Positions 20,295-31,214 of a stretch of DNA of 64,000 nt are shown here, in pieces. Position numbers and translations under genes: made by a program. The DNA lies in contig JAAVLQ010000002.1 of assembly GCA_012103075.1 (NCBI GenBank), forward strand, positions 1,538,001 to 1,602,000, written 5' to 3'. This DNA is from Brucella cytisi. Lineage in GTDB: Bacteria; Pseudomonadota; Alphaproteobacteria; Rhizobiales; Rhizobiaceae. Below the pieces are notes generated by a model. That model was not told where the DNA came from, did no database searches, and saw nothing but the letters and a program-made list of their open reading frames with translations. Each line of letters opens with the position of its first letter. Position 1 is the stretch's first letter.

Positions 20295-21359
20295 CTAGCT
20301 GAACTTCGGGTCCAGCGAACCATCGCGATAGCGCTTTGCCATTTCGGAAAGCGGGATCGGACGGATCGAGGCAGCATGACCGGCAGTGCCGAACTGCTCG
20401 AACCGCTCCTTGCAGAGCTTGGTCATGGCAGCCATTGCAGGCTTCAGGTACTTGCGCGGATCGAATTCGCTCGGATCTTCCTGCAGGACGCGGCGGATCT
20501 GGCCGGTCAGCGCCATGCGGTTGTCCGTGTCGATGTTGATCTTGCGCACGCCATGCTTGATGCCGCGCTGGATTTCCTCAACCGGAACACCCCGTGTCGG
20601 CTTCATCTTGCCGCCGTATTTGTTGATGATTTCCTGCAGCTCTTCCGGCACCGAAGACGAACCGTGCATGACAAGATGCGTGTTCGGCAGCTTGCGATGG
20701 ATTTCCTCGATCACATTCATGGCCAGCACAGAACCGTCCGGCTTGCGGCTGAACTTGTAAGCACCATGCGACGTGCCCATGGCGATCGCCAGTGCATCGA
20801 CCTTGGTTTCGCGCACGAACTTCACGGCTTCGTCCGGATCAGTCAGAAGCTGGTCGTGCGACAGCACGCCTTCCGCGCCGTGGCCGTCTTCTGCATCGCC
20901 CATGCCGGTTTCGAGGGAACCCAGAACGCCGAGTTCACCTTCCACAGAAATGCCACCGAGATGCGACATCTCGCTGACCTGACGCGTGACTGAAACATTG
21001 TAGTCCCAGTCGGCAGGCGTCTTGCCGTCAGCCTTGAGCGAACCGTCCATCATGACGGAGGTGAAGCCTGCCCGGATAGCGGTCATACAGGTAGCGGCTT
21101 CGTTGCCATGGTCCAGATGCACGCAAACCGGAATATGCGGATATATTTCCGTCACCGCATCCATCATATGACGCAGCATGATGTCGTTTGCATAGGAACG
21201 CGCGCCGCGCGAAGCCTGCAGGATCACCGGCGCATCGGCGGCATCCGCCGCTTCCATGATGGCAAGCGCCTGTTCCATGTTGTTGATGTTGAATGCCGGG
21301 ACGCCGTAACCCTTTTCAGCGGCGTGATCGAGCAATTGCCGCAGCGTAATGCGCGCCAT
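20295..21359 (-). CDS. fba: Class II fructose-bisphosphate aldolase
   Basis: 354 residues from ATG 21359 (AGGAGG upstream); the longer frame is spurious. It is a zinc-dependent class II aldolase with [10 protein letters not shown] (zinc ligand and catalytic region), [21 protein letters not shown] and [12 protein letters not shown] motifs. It catalyses reversible condensation of glyceraldehyde-3-P and dihydroxyacetone-P, and also E4P plus DHAP in Calvin-type family members. It is the last gene of tkt-fbp-fba, separated from fbp by a palindromic repeat. In Brucella this aldolase and Fbp are likewise next to rpiB. Confidence 0.94.
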   Translation of the reverse strand: MARITLRQLLDHAAEKGYGVPAFNINNMEQALAIMEAADAADAPVILQASRGARSYANDIMLRHMMDAVTEIYPHIPVCVHLDHGNEAATCMTAIRAGFTSVMMDGSLKADGKTPADWDYNVSVTRQVSEMSHLGGISVEGELGVLGSLETGMGDAEDGHGAEGVLSHDQLLTDPDEAVKFVRETKVDALAIAMGTSHGAYKFSRKPDGSVLAMNVIEEIHRKLPNTHLVMHGSSSVPEELQEIINKYGGKMKPTRGVPVEEIQRGIKHGVRKINIDTDNRMALTGQIRRVLQEDPSEFDPRKYLKPAMAAMTKLCKERFEQFGTAGHAASIRPIPLSEMAKRYRDGSLDPKFS

Positions 21360-21370
21360 TTCTAGCCTCC

Positions 21371-21455
21371 TAGAGCGCATCCCGAAAAGTGTGAAACGGT
21401 TTTCGGAACAAGATGCGCGTAAAACAAATGGATGGAGCATTTCCAATGCTCCAGA
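21371..21455. repeat. Bru-RS-like palindromic repeat, copy 4
   Basis: TAGAGCGCATCCCGAAAAGT...GTTTTCGGAACAAGATGCGC then AAAACAAATGGATGGAGC. It is nearly identical to copy 1 and fills the fbp-fba spacer. A second small stem, GGAGCATT/AATGCTCC, lies at its end. Confidence 0.75.
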
Positions 21456-21470
21456 CGATGTCAGATCAGG

Positions 21471-22494
21471 TTATTTCGCGAAGTATTCGCCGAGGATATC
21501 CACCTCTTCGGCCACGCCGAACACCAGCGCACTGCGCTCGTGATAGGTTTGCGGGACGATATCGAGAATGGATCTCGAACCGTCGGTCGCCTTGCCACCC
21601 GCCTCACGGGCGAGGAAAGCAATTGGATTGGCTTCGTAGACGAGCCGCAAGCGGCCCTTTTCGTAGCCGGGGCGGCTGTCATTCACATAGAAGAACAAGC
21701 CGCCACGCTGCATGATGCGGTGCATGTCGCCCACCGCAGCACCGAGCCAGCGCATGTTGAAGTTACGCCCGCGCGGACCATCCTTTCCAAGGAATGCATC
21801 GTTGACATAGGCCTGCATGCCAGCGGACAAATGCCGCTGGACGGATGCGTTAAACGCCAGATCGGACGTGCGTTCCGGCAGCGTCACATTGCGGCGCGTG
21901 ATATGGAAAATCCCGCTTGCCGGATCGAAGGTCGCGAAGATCACGCCCTCGCCGACCGAAAAGCCGAGATCGACCGAATTGCCGTAGGAAACATAACCGG
22001 CAGCAATCTGGCGGTTGCCGGGCTGCAAAACGGCTCAGCCGTATCTGCCGGGAAAATCGAGAAAATCGTGCCAAGCGGGGCGCCGAGACCCACATTGCCC
22101 GAACCGTCGAGCGGATCGATGGCAACGGCAATCAGCCCATCGGCCTTGCCTGCTACGGGGAGGTCCGCTTCTTCCGAAAGAATGGAGGCTGCACCCGCCG
22201 CAATCAGCAGCTCGACGAACAGATTGTGCGAACCGACATCGATGCACTTCTGCTGGTCCTGATCACTGTTGACGCCGACAAGCTTGCCCGGATCGCCGGG
22301 AAGCGAACCACGTGCTATGCGACCGGCTAGCCGCGTAGCGCCAGCAAGAATAGCCTTGATCGCATCGGCAGTCGCAAGACGCAAGCCGTCCTTGCCAGCC
22401 CAGTTGTCGAGATAGGCACCGACCGCTTCGGCTTCCACGCGATCGCTATCGCCCACCAGAACCAGTGGAGAAAAAAATTGCCGGCCATCGTCAT
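21471..22494 (-). CDS. fbp: Class I fructose-1,6-bisphosphatase (two frameshifts)
   Basis: About 341 residues; ATG 22494 overlaps the tkt stop (ATGA). It has the metal-binding [10 protein letters not shown] motif (canonical DPLDGSSN), the GTIFSIFP segment, and [12 protein letters not shown] near the C-terminus. It hydrolyses fructose-1,6-bisphosphate to fructose-6-phosphate. The frame shifts at the A-run at 22471-22477 just after the start and at the AAAA run at 22027-22030, where one T is missing in the coding strand (corrected ...[16 protein letters not shown]). The Brucella orthologue is on chromosome II beside the aldolase gene. Confidence 0.88.
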
Positions 22495-24493
22495 TTGCCC
22501 TGCTCCAGCAAGAATTTGGCGCGGGCGATAATCGCCTCGGCCGTGATGCCGAATTTTTTCATAGAGCACTTCAGCAGGTGCCGAAGCGCCGAAGCCATCC
22601 ATGCCGATCACGTCGTCTTCGCTGTCAACATAACGTGTCCAGCCGAACTTGCCTGCGGCCTCGACGGCGATGCACGGCGCATCGCCCAGAACACCCTTTG
22701 CGATAATCCTTGCCCTGCTTTTCAAACAGATCCCAGCTCGGCATGGAGACAACCGCCGTTGCGATGCCTTCTTCTGCGAGCTTTTCGGCGGCCTTCACTG
22801 CGAGCGAGACTTCCGTGCCCGTGGCAAGCAGCGTGATCTGGCGTTCGCCCTTCGCCTCACGCAGCACATAGGCGCCGCGTGCGGAAAGGTTCTCGCCATT
22901 ATCGGTGCGCAGTTGCGGCACGTTCTGGCGCGACAGGGCCAGAACCGAAGGCGTATGCGGATCAGAAACCGCCACAGCCCAGCATTCCAGCGTTTCAATC
23001 GTGTCTGCCGGGCGGAAGACATGAAGGTTCGGCATGGCGCGCAGGCTGGCCAGATGTTCGACCGGCTGGTGCGTCGGGCCGTCTTCACCGAGACCGATGG
23101 AGTCGTGTGTCAGCACATGAATGACACGCACGCCCATCAGCGCCGAAAGGCGGATGGCGTTACGGGCGTAATCGGAGAACACCATGAAGGTGCCGCCGTA
23201 AGGGATGAAACCGCCATGGACCGCTATACCGTTCATAGCCGCGCCCATTGCAAATTCACGCACACCGTAGCTGACATAGCGACCGCTCTTTTCCGGCGTG
23301 AAATCGCTGTCGACGGCAGGAACGCGGGTGAGGTTCGAATGGGTAAGGTCAGCCGAACCGCCGATCATTTCCGGCAGGGCTGCCGTCAGGCTTTCAAGCG
23401 CGATCTGGCTTGCCTTGCGGGTCGCAACATTCAGCGGCTTGTCGAGGAGGCGCTGCTTGGCGTCGTGGACAACTGCCGCAAAGCCTTCCGGCAGAACACC
23501 AGCAATACGACGGTCGAATTCGGCGCGTTCGGTTGCAGGCAGCGTATCAACGCGCTTCTGCCATGCTTCACGTTCCGAAACGCCACGCGCACCGGCTTCA
23601 CGCCGGGCATTGAGCAACGGGGCCGGAATTTCGAAAGCTTCCGCCGTCCAGCCGAGTGCTGCCTTGGTGGCGGCATTTTCAGCGACACCCAGCGGCGCGC
23701 CGTGCACGCCACTCGTACCGGCACGATTTGGCGAACCATAGCCGATGACAGTCTTGAGCGCGATCAGCGTCGGGCGGTCGGCTTGAGCCTTGGCGCGCGT
23801 CAGCGCCGCATCGATGGCGTCGTGATCGTGACCGTCGACCTTTTCGACATTCCAGCCGCACGCCCTGAACTTGGCAGGAATATCGTCCGTGAAGGCGATT
23901 TCCGTGCTGCCGTCGATGGTGATGCCGTTATCATCATAAAGCAGGATCAGCTTGCCGAGGCGAAGATGACCGGCAAGCGAAATCGCTTCCTGTCCCACGC
24001 CTTCCATGAGGCAGCCATCGCCGCAGAACACATAAGTGCGGTGATCGACAATATCCTTGCCGAACTGGTCGGCGAGCGCGCGTTCGGCGATTGCCATGCC
24101 GACAGAGCTGGCGAGACCCTGACCGAGCGGGCCGGTGGTCAGCTCAACGCCTTCTGTATGACCATATTCCGGATGACCGGCGGTCTTCGAACCCCACTGG
24201 CGGAAGTTCTTCAGCTCATCGATGGACACATCCTTGTAGCCCGCCAGATAGAGCGCGCTGTAAAGCAGCATCGAGCCGTGACCGTTGGAGAGCACGAAAC
24301 GGTCGCGGTCCGCCCAGTTGGGAGCCGATGCGTCGAATTTCAGATGCTTCGAGAACAGAACGGCTGCGGCGTCAGCCATGCCGAGCGGCATTCCCGGATG
24401 GCCGGAATTGGCGGCATCGACGGCATCGATCGAGAGAGCGCGAATGCAGTTGGCGAGTTGCAGCATATCTGATACGGGCGGGGCGAAATTCAT
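22491..24493 (-). CDS. tkt: Transketolase (two frameshifts near the C-terminus)
   Basis: About 667 residues from ATG 24493 (GGAGG upstream). The pyrophosphate domain shows [14 protein letters not shown] and the ThDP motif [13 protein letters not shown]; the pyrimidine domain has [18 protein letters not shown] and [16 protein letters not shown]. Extra bases in the runs at about 22694 and 22555 shift the last ~110 residues; corrected, the protein ends ...[13 protein letters not shown]. Transketolase uses erythrose-4-phosphate with xylulose-5-phosphate to make fructose-6-phosphate, which makes it the natural acceptor of the erythritol pathway product. Confidence 0.93.
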
Positions 24494-24523
24494 CGGCGGC
24501 AACCTCCTTGCCAAAAGCAAAGC

Positions 24524-24602
24524 CTTGAGCATGTCCGGCAGACGAAACCCGGTTCGGTGCCGATATGCGTAAAACAACTAAGCCAGAGCGCATTGCGCTC
24601 GT
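24524..24602. repeat. Bru-RS-like palindromic repeat, copy 5
   Basis: TTGAGCATGTCCGGCAGACG...CCGGTTCGGTGCCGATATGC plus AAAACAACTAAGC and a GAGCGCATTGCGCTC hairpin. It lies in the tkt leader, just before its start codon. Confidence 0.55.
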
Positions 24603-24675
24603 GCTGCCTGAGATTTTGCAGTCCTTTTAAGGCCGGGCTCTCAGGCACCAATTCCGGTAACACCGTTTCAAAAGC

Positions 24676-24704
24676 ATAACAATACGGCCATAACATTATA
24701 ACGA
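24676..24704. promoter_or_regulatory. ATAACA repeats upstream of tkt
   Basis: ATAACAA at 24676, ATAACAT at 24690 and ATAACGA at 24698. The last two have the same 8-bp period as the repeat at 18106. Likely operator for the tkt-fbp-fba operon. Confidence 0.45.
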
Positions 24705-24809
24705 TTTAAATGTGATCTTGAGTGTGATTTTTCTTTCCACACCCCTGTTTCAGGCCCTTCAGACTGGCCGAATCGCAGCTCTGGCGTCGCGACTCACCTC
24801 TCGAAACAC

Positions 24810-24846
24810 AAAAAGCAGCCCGTAGATCACCACGGACTGCGCTTTA
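24810..24846 (-). terminator. Rho-independent terminator after nnrS
   Basis: On the minus strand: AAAGCGCAG-T-CCGT, loop GGTGATCT, ACGG-G-CTGCTTTTT. A stem with matching internal mismatches and a T tract, 24 bp past the nnrS stop. Confidence 0.7.
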
Positions 24847-24869
24847 TAATGGTATCGAGTTGAGGCGGG

Positions 24870-26115
24870 TTACGCCCCGGCCATGCGCTGGCGTCTCTCA
24901 CGCAACAGCATCGGACCGTATTCCGGGACATAAAGCCCGAAAGCACCCATCCAGAGCAAAGCCGATGCTGCGAGGATGGTATGGAAGAAATTCGGCATGA
25001 CTTCGGCCAGTGGCCGGATCAGCGCTGCCGCGACAAGGCAAAGATAAGCGACCTGTGTGACTGGCGAGGCGGTCAGTTCGCGCCCGGTATGGCCGCGAGT
25101 GGCCCGCGTCATGACCGCCAGCATCATGCAGCCGATTGCGCCGACAGTCACGACATGCAGGGCGGAATAGGGATTGAGGCGATCAATGGCGGAAAGACCG
25201 ATGGCGATGAAACCGAGCGGGATGAACGCATAGGCGACATGAAGAACAAGCAGCAGCTTTTCCCGCGCCACAGACCATCCCCGCCAGCGGTAAAGCCGCA
25301 CGATGTGAAACAGGGCTGCGCTCCACGCCAGCACCGCCGTTATCGTCTGATCGGGAGCAGCGATCCAGCAGATGCAGGCAGCCACCCCAACAAGAATGCT
25401 GAAACCGTCATAGCGGTTGAAAGACACCGGAAAGCGTGTCCGTCCCATCTTGTTGAGCCAGTTGCGGGTGAAGCTTGGCACAATGCGCCCGCCGATCACC
25501 ATGACCAGCAGGACATACGCGCTGACCCCGATGCGGTTGGCCAATGCCACGTCGCCGTCGGTCAGGATCAGATAATGGAAGACAAGATTGGCAACCATCA
25601 CCGTCGTCACGCCAACCAGTACCTTCAGGTTTTTTCCATTGGCGCCCGGCAATGATTTCCCGCGCGCAGATGAAAAGCAGCAAGGGCAGAAACAGGCTTT
25701 CGACAGCGACTGCAAAGCGCACATCGATCAGATCAGGCTCCAGAAAGACGAGCCGTCCGGCGAGCCATACCCCACAGAGAATGGCGAGTGGTGCGCCCGC
25801 CACCGGCAGGCCGCCCGTCCAGTTCGGAATGGCTGTCAACAGAAAGCCTGCCAAAACGGCGGAGGAGAACCCGAACACCATTTCATGGGCGTGCCAGTTC
25901 AGCCCGCCATAGGAGCCGCCCAGCGGCATCCCAAGGGTCAATGACAATATCCAGAAGAGCATGGCCAGAATGGCCCATATGGCTCCACCCAGAAAGAATG
26001 GGCGGAAGCCATAGCTGAGGAGGACGGGACCGGTCATTTTCAGTCCGCGCGGCATACCCTTTTGATCGGATGGCATCGCAGCAGGTACTGCCTGCAGGCT
26101 TGGCTGTCTGGTCAT
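24870..26115 (-). CDS. nnrS: NnrS family heme-copper membrane protein (one frameshift)
   Basis: About 415 residues with around 12 hydrophobic segments. The start at 26115 (MTRQPS) follows GAGGA. Conserved features of NnrS are the early YGFRPFFLGG, LNWHAHEMVFGF (metal-ligand histidines) and GRIVPSFTRNWLN. An extra A in the coding-strand A run (TTTTTT at 25630-25635 on the plus strand) breaks the frame at ...GRQWKNLKVLVG. NnrS relieves nitrosative stress and is typically found in denitrification regulons. It follows pseudoazurin by 57 bp, so both are probably driven by the FNR-type box at 26705. Confidence 0.87.
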
Positions 26116-26172
26116 GATGTCCTCGTCATAAAGCCGGTTCAAGTTCGGCTCATCGAGAGTTTTCTTTTAAGT

Positions 26173-26613
26173 CTACTTCGCGCTGGCGATGACCTTTTCC
26201 AGCCGCTCCTGAACAACCTTCGGCTTCTTGGCCGAAACGATCTGGTCGAGATTGGCCGGGTTGTCGCCTACCGCGATCAACGCTATCATGCCCATTGCAT
26301 AATGTGGTGTGCACTTTACCAGATATGCGCCGGGCTGGGTAACTGTCAGCACATAGTTCTCATTGATCTTGCTTTTGAATTTTTCAGCACTTTCGGGGAT
26401 CATGTCCTTGATGGATTCGACATTGTGTCCCTTGTCCACTGGAATGAAGGTGATCGTGTCGCCGGGATTAGCCTTGATATAGGCGGGCTCGAAAACCATG
26501 GCGCCTTCGGCACCCTTATTGAGCATGTGAACTTCGATATTTTCAGCAAGGGCTGGAGCCGCCAGCACCGCAAGAATACCTGCTGCAGCAAATTTGATCG
26601 CGAGGTTACGCAT
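26173..26613 (-). CDS. Pseudoazurin (periplasmic blue copper electron carrier)
   Basis: 146 residues from ATG 26613. The signal peptide [23 protein letters not shown] is cleaved before ENIEVHML. The type-1 copper ligands are all present: His in [10 protein letters not shown], and Cys, His and Met in [11 protein letters not shown]. Pseudoazurin donates electrons to copper nitrite reductase and nitrous oxide reductase in denitrifying rhizobia and Brucella. The gene has a perfect FNR-type box about 100 bp upstream and is followed by nnrS, so it belongs to the denitrification regulon together with the nar genes 9 kb away. Confidence 0.93.
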   Translation of the reverse strand: MRNLAIKFAAAGILAVLAAPALAENIEVHMLNKGAEGAMVFEPAYIKANPGDTITFIPVDKGHNVESIKDMIPESAEKFKSKINENYVLTVTQPGAYLVKCTPHYAMGMIALIAVGDNPANLDQIVSAKKPKVVQERLEKVIASAK

Positions 26614-26704
26614 TTTCGTCCTGATCTCCATCGATTGGCGTACCTGCCGTCTCGGCTTTAACACGCCACGTCATGGGATTTAGACTTGTCGCCTGCCAAC
26701 CTCT

Positions 26705-26718
26705 TTGATCTGGATCAA
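26705..26718 (-). promoter_or_regulatory. FNR/NnrR-type operator upstream of pseudoazurin-nnrS
   Basis: Perfect TTGAT-CTGG-ATCAA palindrome, about 100 bp before the pseudoazurin start. Same half-sites as the two boxes in the nar locus. Confidence 0.85.
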
Positions 26719-26769
26719 ACAGGTGAAGCTATTCCTGATATTCACGCTCAGATTTCAATAGAAACAAAA

Positions 26770-26787
26770 GGAGCGCCTTGGCGCTCC
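26770..26787 (-). terminator. Rho-independent terminator after the RidA gene
   Basis: Perfect stem GGAGCGCC/GGCGCTCC with loop TT, followed on the minus strand by TTTTGTTTC. It lies 15 bp past the RidA stop. Confidence 0.85.
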
Positions 26788-26801
26788 CTTCGACTCACGT
26801 T

Positions 26802-27151
26802 TCAGTTCTTGGCCGCGACGACCACGACTTCAATCAATCGCTTCGGGTCGCCCAGATCCGCGATGCCAATGGTGGCGCGGGCAGGAAGGTCGTCCCCATC
26901 CAGCCATTCGAGCCGGCTTCGTTCATCTCTTCCTTCTTCGACATGTCGCTGATGTAGATGCGTGCCGAAACGAGCTGTGTCTTGTCGGAACCGCATTCGG
27001 CCAGCACGTCGTCCAGTTTGGCGCAGACCTGCTGCGTCTGTTCCTTCATGCCGAGCGAAATATCGGACGCCGCATGTCCACCGACGAAAATGAGACCGTT
27101 GTGCTCCACTGCCGCATGCATGATGCGGTGCTTCCGGTGACGCGTTACCAT
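26802..27151 (-). CDS. RidA/YjgF-family enamine/imine deaminase (one frameshift)
   Basis: About 116 residues. The start MVTRHRKHRIMHAAVEHN follows AGAGAGG. A missing base near 26920 (after MNEA) shifts the C-terminal third, which continues WLEWLDGDDLPARATIGIADLGDPKRLIEVVVVA, containing the conserved RidA arginine in PARA. RidA enzymes hydrolyse reactive enamine/imine intermediates, such as those made by FAD-dependent amino-acid oxidases. The gene directly follows such an oxidase gene (28-bp gap), which fits that role. Confidence 0.85.
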
Positions 27152-27179
27152 GACTATACCTCTCTTACAGGATTGAATT

Positions 27180-28295
27180 TCAAATGAGGTGACCCGTCAC
27201 GCAGGCGCGTAACGGGAAAAGATCGACGTCGATTGGCGCGTCGGTCAGAAGGTCGGCCAGCAGTTTGCCAGCGAAAGGCCCTATGGTGAGCCCGGCTGCG
27301 CCGAGCCCGTTTCCGACGGTCAGACCCAAAACGCCCGGCACACGGCCAAGAATAGGCTTCATGCTCCCGGATGCCGGACGGAAACCAATGCGTGTTTCGA
27401 TGTGGGTCGCGTTTGCAAGGCCCGGAGCCACGGCCAACCCCGCATTCAGTACTTCGGCCTCACCACCTGCCGTTACGCGATAATCGAAGCCTGAATTATC
27501 CTCGCGAGTAGCGCCGATCACCACGCGGGAATCGTCGAATGCCAGCAGATAATGGCTGCCCATCGGCAGGAGCACTGGCCAGTTCGAAGTCTGGACACCC
27601 GGCAGACGGAGATGAATGATCTGCCCTTTCTGCGGCTCAACCGGATGATCGAGACCCAGCGGATCAAGTATCTGCGAAGCCCGGCACCAGCGGTCACGAC
27701 GATTTCGTCTGCCTCAACCACCGTGCCGTCGCCTGCCGTGCAAACCGGCTTGCGGTCCTTCAAAACGAGTGAAACCCGATCCTGTCGCACTTTCGCACCG
27801 AGAGAAGCCGCAGCGCGCAACATGGCTGCAGCAAGCAGTCGTGCATCGACGCGAGCAGCACCCGGAATGAAGATTGCTTCCATATCCTCGCGTAATGGCG
27901 GAAATTTCTCGCGCGCCGCTGCTGCGCTCAGATGCTCGACCGTGCCTGCCTCCGGAACATTGGCGACCCGACGCGCTACTCGCTCGGCAGCAGCTTCGAA
28001 TTCCTGCCTGTCTTCTGCGACGACCAGACCGCCTACCTTGCCATAGCCGAGATCGGTTTCACCGAATGATTTGAGCCCTTCTACCAGCGCCGCATAATAG
28101 GCCGCGCCTGCGGCATACATATCGTAAAATGGACCATCCTCGCTTGGTTGCCCAAGGACATACGATACCGGCACCGGCAAGCGTGGCCTTGCCTTCATGC
28201 TGGGCATCGACGATTTCGACGTCGATGCCCTTGCGGGCGAGATGGTAGGCCGTGCTTGCACCAAGTATGCCTGCACCGATAATCAGGACTTTCAT
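27180..28295 (-). CDS. FAD-dependent amino-acid oxidoreductase, DadA/HypO-like (two frameshifts)
   Basis: About 372 residues. ATG 28295 opens with the FAD motif MKVLIIGAGILGASTAYHLA. The C-terminal half has QKGQIIHL and a GLTVGNGLGAAGLTIGP motif typical of DadA-type D-amino-acid dehydrogenases. Frame changes lie near 28150 (after CPWATK, continuing REDGPFYDMYAAG) and near 27680 (restoring ASQILDPLGLDHPVEPQKG). Homologues include HypO, the D-hydroxyproline/D-proline dehydrogenase of Sinorhizobium meliloti. The nearby HypS- and HypD-like genes support that kind of substrate, but other D-amino acids are possible. Confidence 0.82.
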
Positions 28296-28379
28296 ATCTG
28301 CTCCCGTATCTGCTCTCATGCGAATGCGCAGTTTGAAGCGGCCCCCGGCAAAACGGGTCGGAACCGCCTGACTTTTCAA

Positions 28380-30005
28380 CTATTCCACGGTGACACCGGA
28401 GAACCGGCTCGTCCCGAAAATTGCGGGCTCGAAACCCTTTACGTTTCTGGCAACCGTCGTCAGTGTGTCGGCACCGCCGAGAATAACCGCGGGCGCTTCC
28501 TCGTGGAAACGTCTTTGGGCCTTCTCATAGAGCTCGATGCGCTTCTCCTTGTCTGTGACGCGGCCGGCCTCGTTCATCAGGCTGATAAATTCCTTGTCGC
28601 ACCACGCGCCCACATTGGACGGACTCGGCTTGCCCTCGGAATCGCAGATGAAATAATTGTTGGGGATCTGGCTCGGGTCGGGGAAATCATAAATTCCGCC
28701 AAACATCGCGACCGGCGCTTCGCCAGCCCGCGCGCGCTGGATATATTCACCCCATTCAAAAGAGACGATTTCCGCCTTCACACCGATCTTGGCCCAGTCG
28801 GCCCGGATCATTTCCGCGGCACGGCGGCCATTCGGCATATAGGGCCGATAGACCGGAACGGCCCAGACCTGCGTTGAAAAACCGTCTGGATAGCCGGCTT
28901 CCGCCAATAGCGCCTTGGCCTTTTCAGGATTATATTCGTGAGGTGGCAGATCCGTGGCATGTCCCCAGAGAACCGGCGGGATCAGCGCTCCCGTGGATAC
29001 ACCCATGCCGCTATAGACCGCCTCAACCAGCGCGGGGACATTGATTGCTTCGGCAAGAGCCGTTCGCACGCGCTTGTCCTGAAACTTCTCGTCGCGGAAG
29101 TTGAAATCGATAAAGCCGGTCGAGGCCACAGGGGTCTGTTTGAGTTCAAGCGTTTCACTCTTCTCGATCGTCGCGCGATCCGCAAGATTGGGGTAAAGCG
29201 CAATCTGGCATTCGCCTGCAAGTGCGCGTTGCAGGCGCACCGACGCATCCGTGCTGATCGCCATGATGAGTGCATCAACCATCGGCGTCCGACTATTATC
29301 GCCGATAGCTGTCCCCGTGTTTCTTTGAACGGCGCAAGCCGCACGATCGCATCCTGCTGATAGGCCTGCAAGGCGAATGGACCCGTCCCGATAGGGTCCA
29401 TATCAAAAGTCTGCGGCGTTCCAGCCTCCGGAGAACATCGGCATATTCCGCCGAGGTGATCGCGAGCGACTGGTGTGCCATAACGCCGACAAAAGGTGCC
29501 AAAGGCTCCTTCAAGGTGAAGGCGACAGTGTAGTCGTCGATCTTCTTTACCGATTGCAGAATGTCGGCAAGCTTCGTGTTGAATGTGACATAGTTGCCGC
29601 CATTGATTTTGGCGTAGGGATTATCCGGGTTCATCATCCGGTCGAAAGTAAAAACCACATCATCCGCGTTGAAATCGCGGCTTGGCGTGAACTGCGCATT
29701 GACTGCCATTTGACACCTTTGCGCAGCTTGAACTTGTAGGTGCGACCGTCATCCGAAATCGTCCAGCTTTCGGCAAGGGAAGGTTCCAGATCCGAACTGT
29801 TCGCTTTCACCGAGACGAGATTGTCGTAAATATTGCCAAGAACGTTCGATGTGGTGCCGTTGCTGCTTAGCTGCGGGTTGAAGATTTCCGGCGATCCCTC
29901 GACGCAAACCGACAGTATTCCCGCGTGAGCGGGAGCCGACAGCGAAAAGGCCAGCATCGCCGACCCCAATGTGGAAGCAAAGGCCAATAGACGGGCCAGT
30001 TTCAT
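28380..30005 (-). CDS. Family-5 ABC transporter substrate-binding protein (dipeptide/opine type; three frameshifts)
   Basis: About 542 residues. ATG 30005 follows AAGGGGA; the signal peptide ends SAPAHA before GILSVCVEGS. It is an SBP_bac_5 protein as in DppA/OppA, with GKPSPSNVGAWCDKEFISLM near the C-terminus. Frame changes fall near 29700, 29425 and 29325. No permease or ATPase genes accompany it, so it is either an orphan receptor or uses a transporter encoded elsewhere. It is the first gene of the group SBP-oxidase-RidA and diverges from a LysR gene, which probably controls it. Confidence 0.82.
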
Positions 30006-30081
30006 GCGCATTCCCCTTTTATGAAACGAACCGCCAAACGGCCCGTCGTGCTTTCTTGCAGGGAGAAAAGCGAGACAGGGT

Positions 30082-30104
30082 ATAATTGTCAAATATCAAA
30101 TTAT
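30082..30104. promoter_or_regulatory. Probable LysR operator in the SBP/lysR divergent region
   Basis: Near-palindrome ATAATTGTC-AAATA-TCAAATTAT, midway between the two divergent starts. The A/T-rich interrupted dyad fits a LysR binding site. Confidence 0.4.
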
Positions 30105-30156
30105 CCTGTCATTATAACCAAAACTCATATTGTCGATTCCATACGAAAGCGCCTGC

Positions 30157-31051
30157 ATGAACATCCGCCAGCTCGAAGCATTTCACAACACGATAGAAAC
30201 CGGGTCGGTTACGCTTGCAGCCGAACGGATGCGGATTTCGCAACCGGCTGTCAGCAAGCTCCTGCGTAATTTTTCCGATACCTGCGGCTTCCGGCTTTTC
30301 ATTCGCTCCGGCGGACGGCTGACGCCGACACTCGAAGCACGCATGCTCGCTGTCGAGGTCGCCAAGATGTTTTCCGGTACGGCGCGGGTGGCGCGGCTGG
30401 CCGATGCTGTCCGAAATCAGGAGTGGGGCGAGATCACGCTCGTCGCACCGCCGGCGCTCACCACGCGGTTCCCGGCGCAATCGCTCGCGCCGCTTCTCGC
30501 CGACCAGCCGGATATTCATTTCACCATGCGCAGCCTGCCCTCCCCGCGCATCATCGATCTCGTTGCCGCGCAACAGGTTGATATCGGCCTCAGCGTACTG
30601 CCATTTGAACACCCGAATGTCGAAGCTGAGCGCCTCGTGCGATTTGAAATGGTCTGCGTGCTGCCGGCCGGTCATTCGCTTGCCGACAAGGCCGTTATTG
30701 ACCGAAGACCTCGGCAGTGATCCCTTTGTGTCGCTGGCCCGAGACGATTGTTCGTTGATGACCATCGACCGCGCCTTCCAGATCAAAGGAGTACAGAAGA
30801 GGAATCGCATAGAAGTTCCACTTTCCGAGACAGCCTGTTGCTTTGTGGCCAACGGCGTGGGTGTTTCCATCGTCCCTTCCTTTGTTGGCCTCGATTTTGG
30901 CCCCGATATGCTGATCAGGCGGCGCATCGTACCGGAAACAACCATCGATCTCTGGCTGCTTACACCCAAAAATCATCCGCGCTCGCTCGCAGCCAACAAA
31001 CTGATTGATTTCCTTCGTCAGGTTGTCGCACCATTTGATGCACGCCAGTAA
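30157..31051 (+). CDS. LysR-family transcriptional regulator (one frameshift)
   Basis: About 298 residues from ATG 30157. The N-terminal winged helix-turn-helix is MNIRQLEAFHNTIETGSVTLAAERMRISQPAVSKLLRNF; the effector domain follows. A base too many near 30705 (ADKAVI|TEDLGSDPF) shifts the frame, and conserved sequence continues to the end. The effector domain resembles regulators of opine/amino-acid uptake (OccR/NocR type). It is divergent from the binding-protein gene, so it likely activates the SBP-oxidase-RidA operon. Confidence 0.85.
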
Positions 31052-31214
31052 GGGGATCGGCCCTTCCCCGCCAGCCCTTTTGCCGCAGCCTCCGCCCCGT
31101 CTGCGCGGCATGACAAGCCTGCATGCATCTTGTATGCATTCAATGAACAATATTCGCCTATACTCAGCCCCGCCCCCAAGTACTGCGCCCAAAGAATTGG
31201 CAAGGAATGACAGA

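Noticed and set aside
22649..24472. 607-residue open frame opposite tkt
   Set aside because: Long only because of the codon bias of the opposite strand; tkt is unmistakable and the antisense product resembles nothing.
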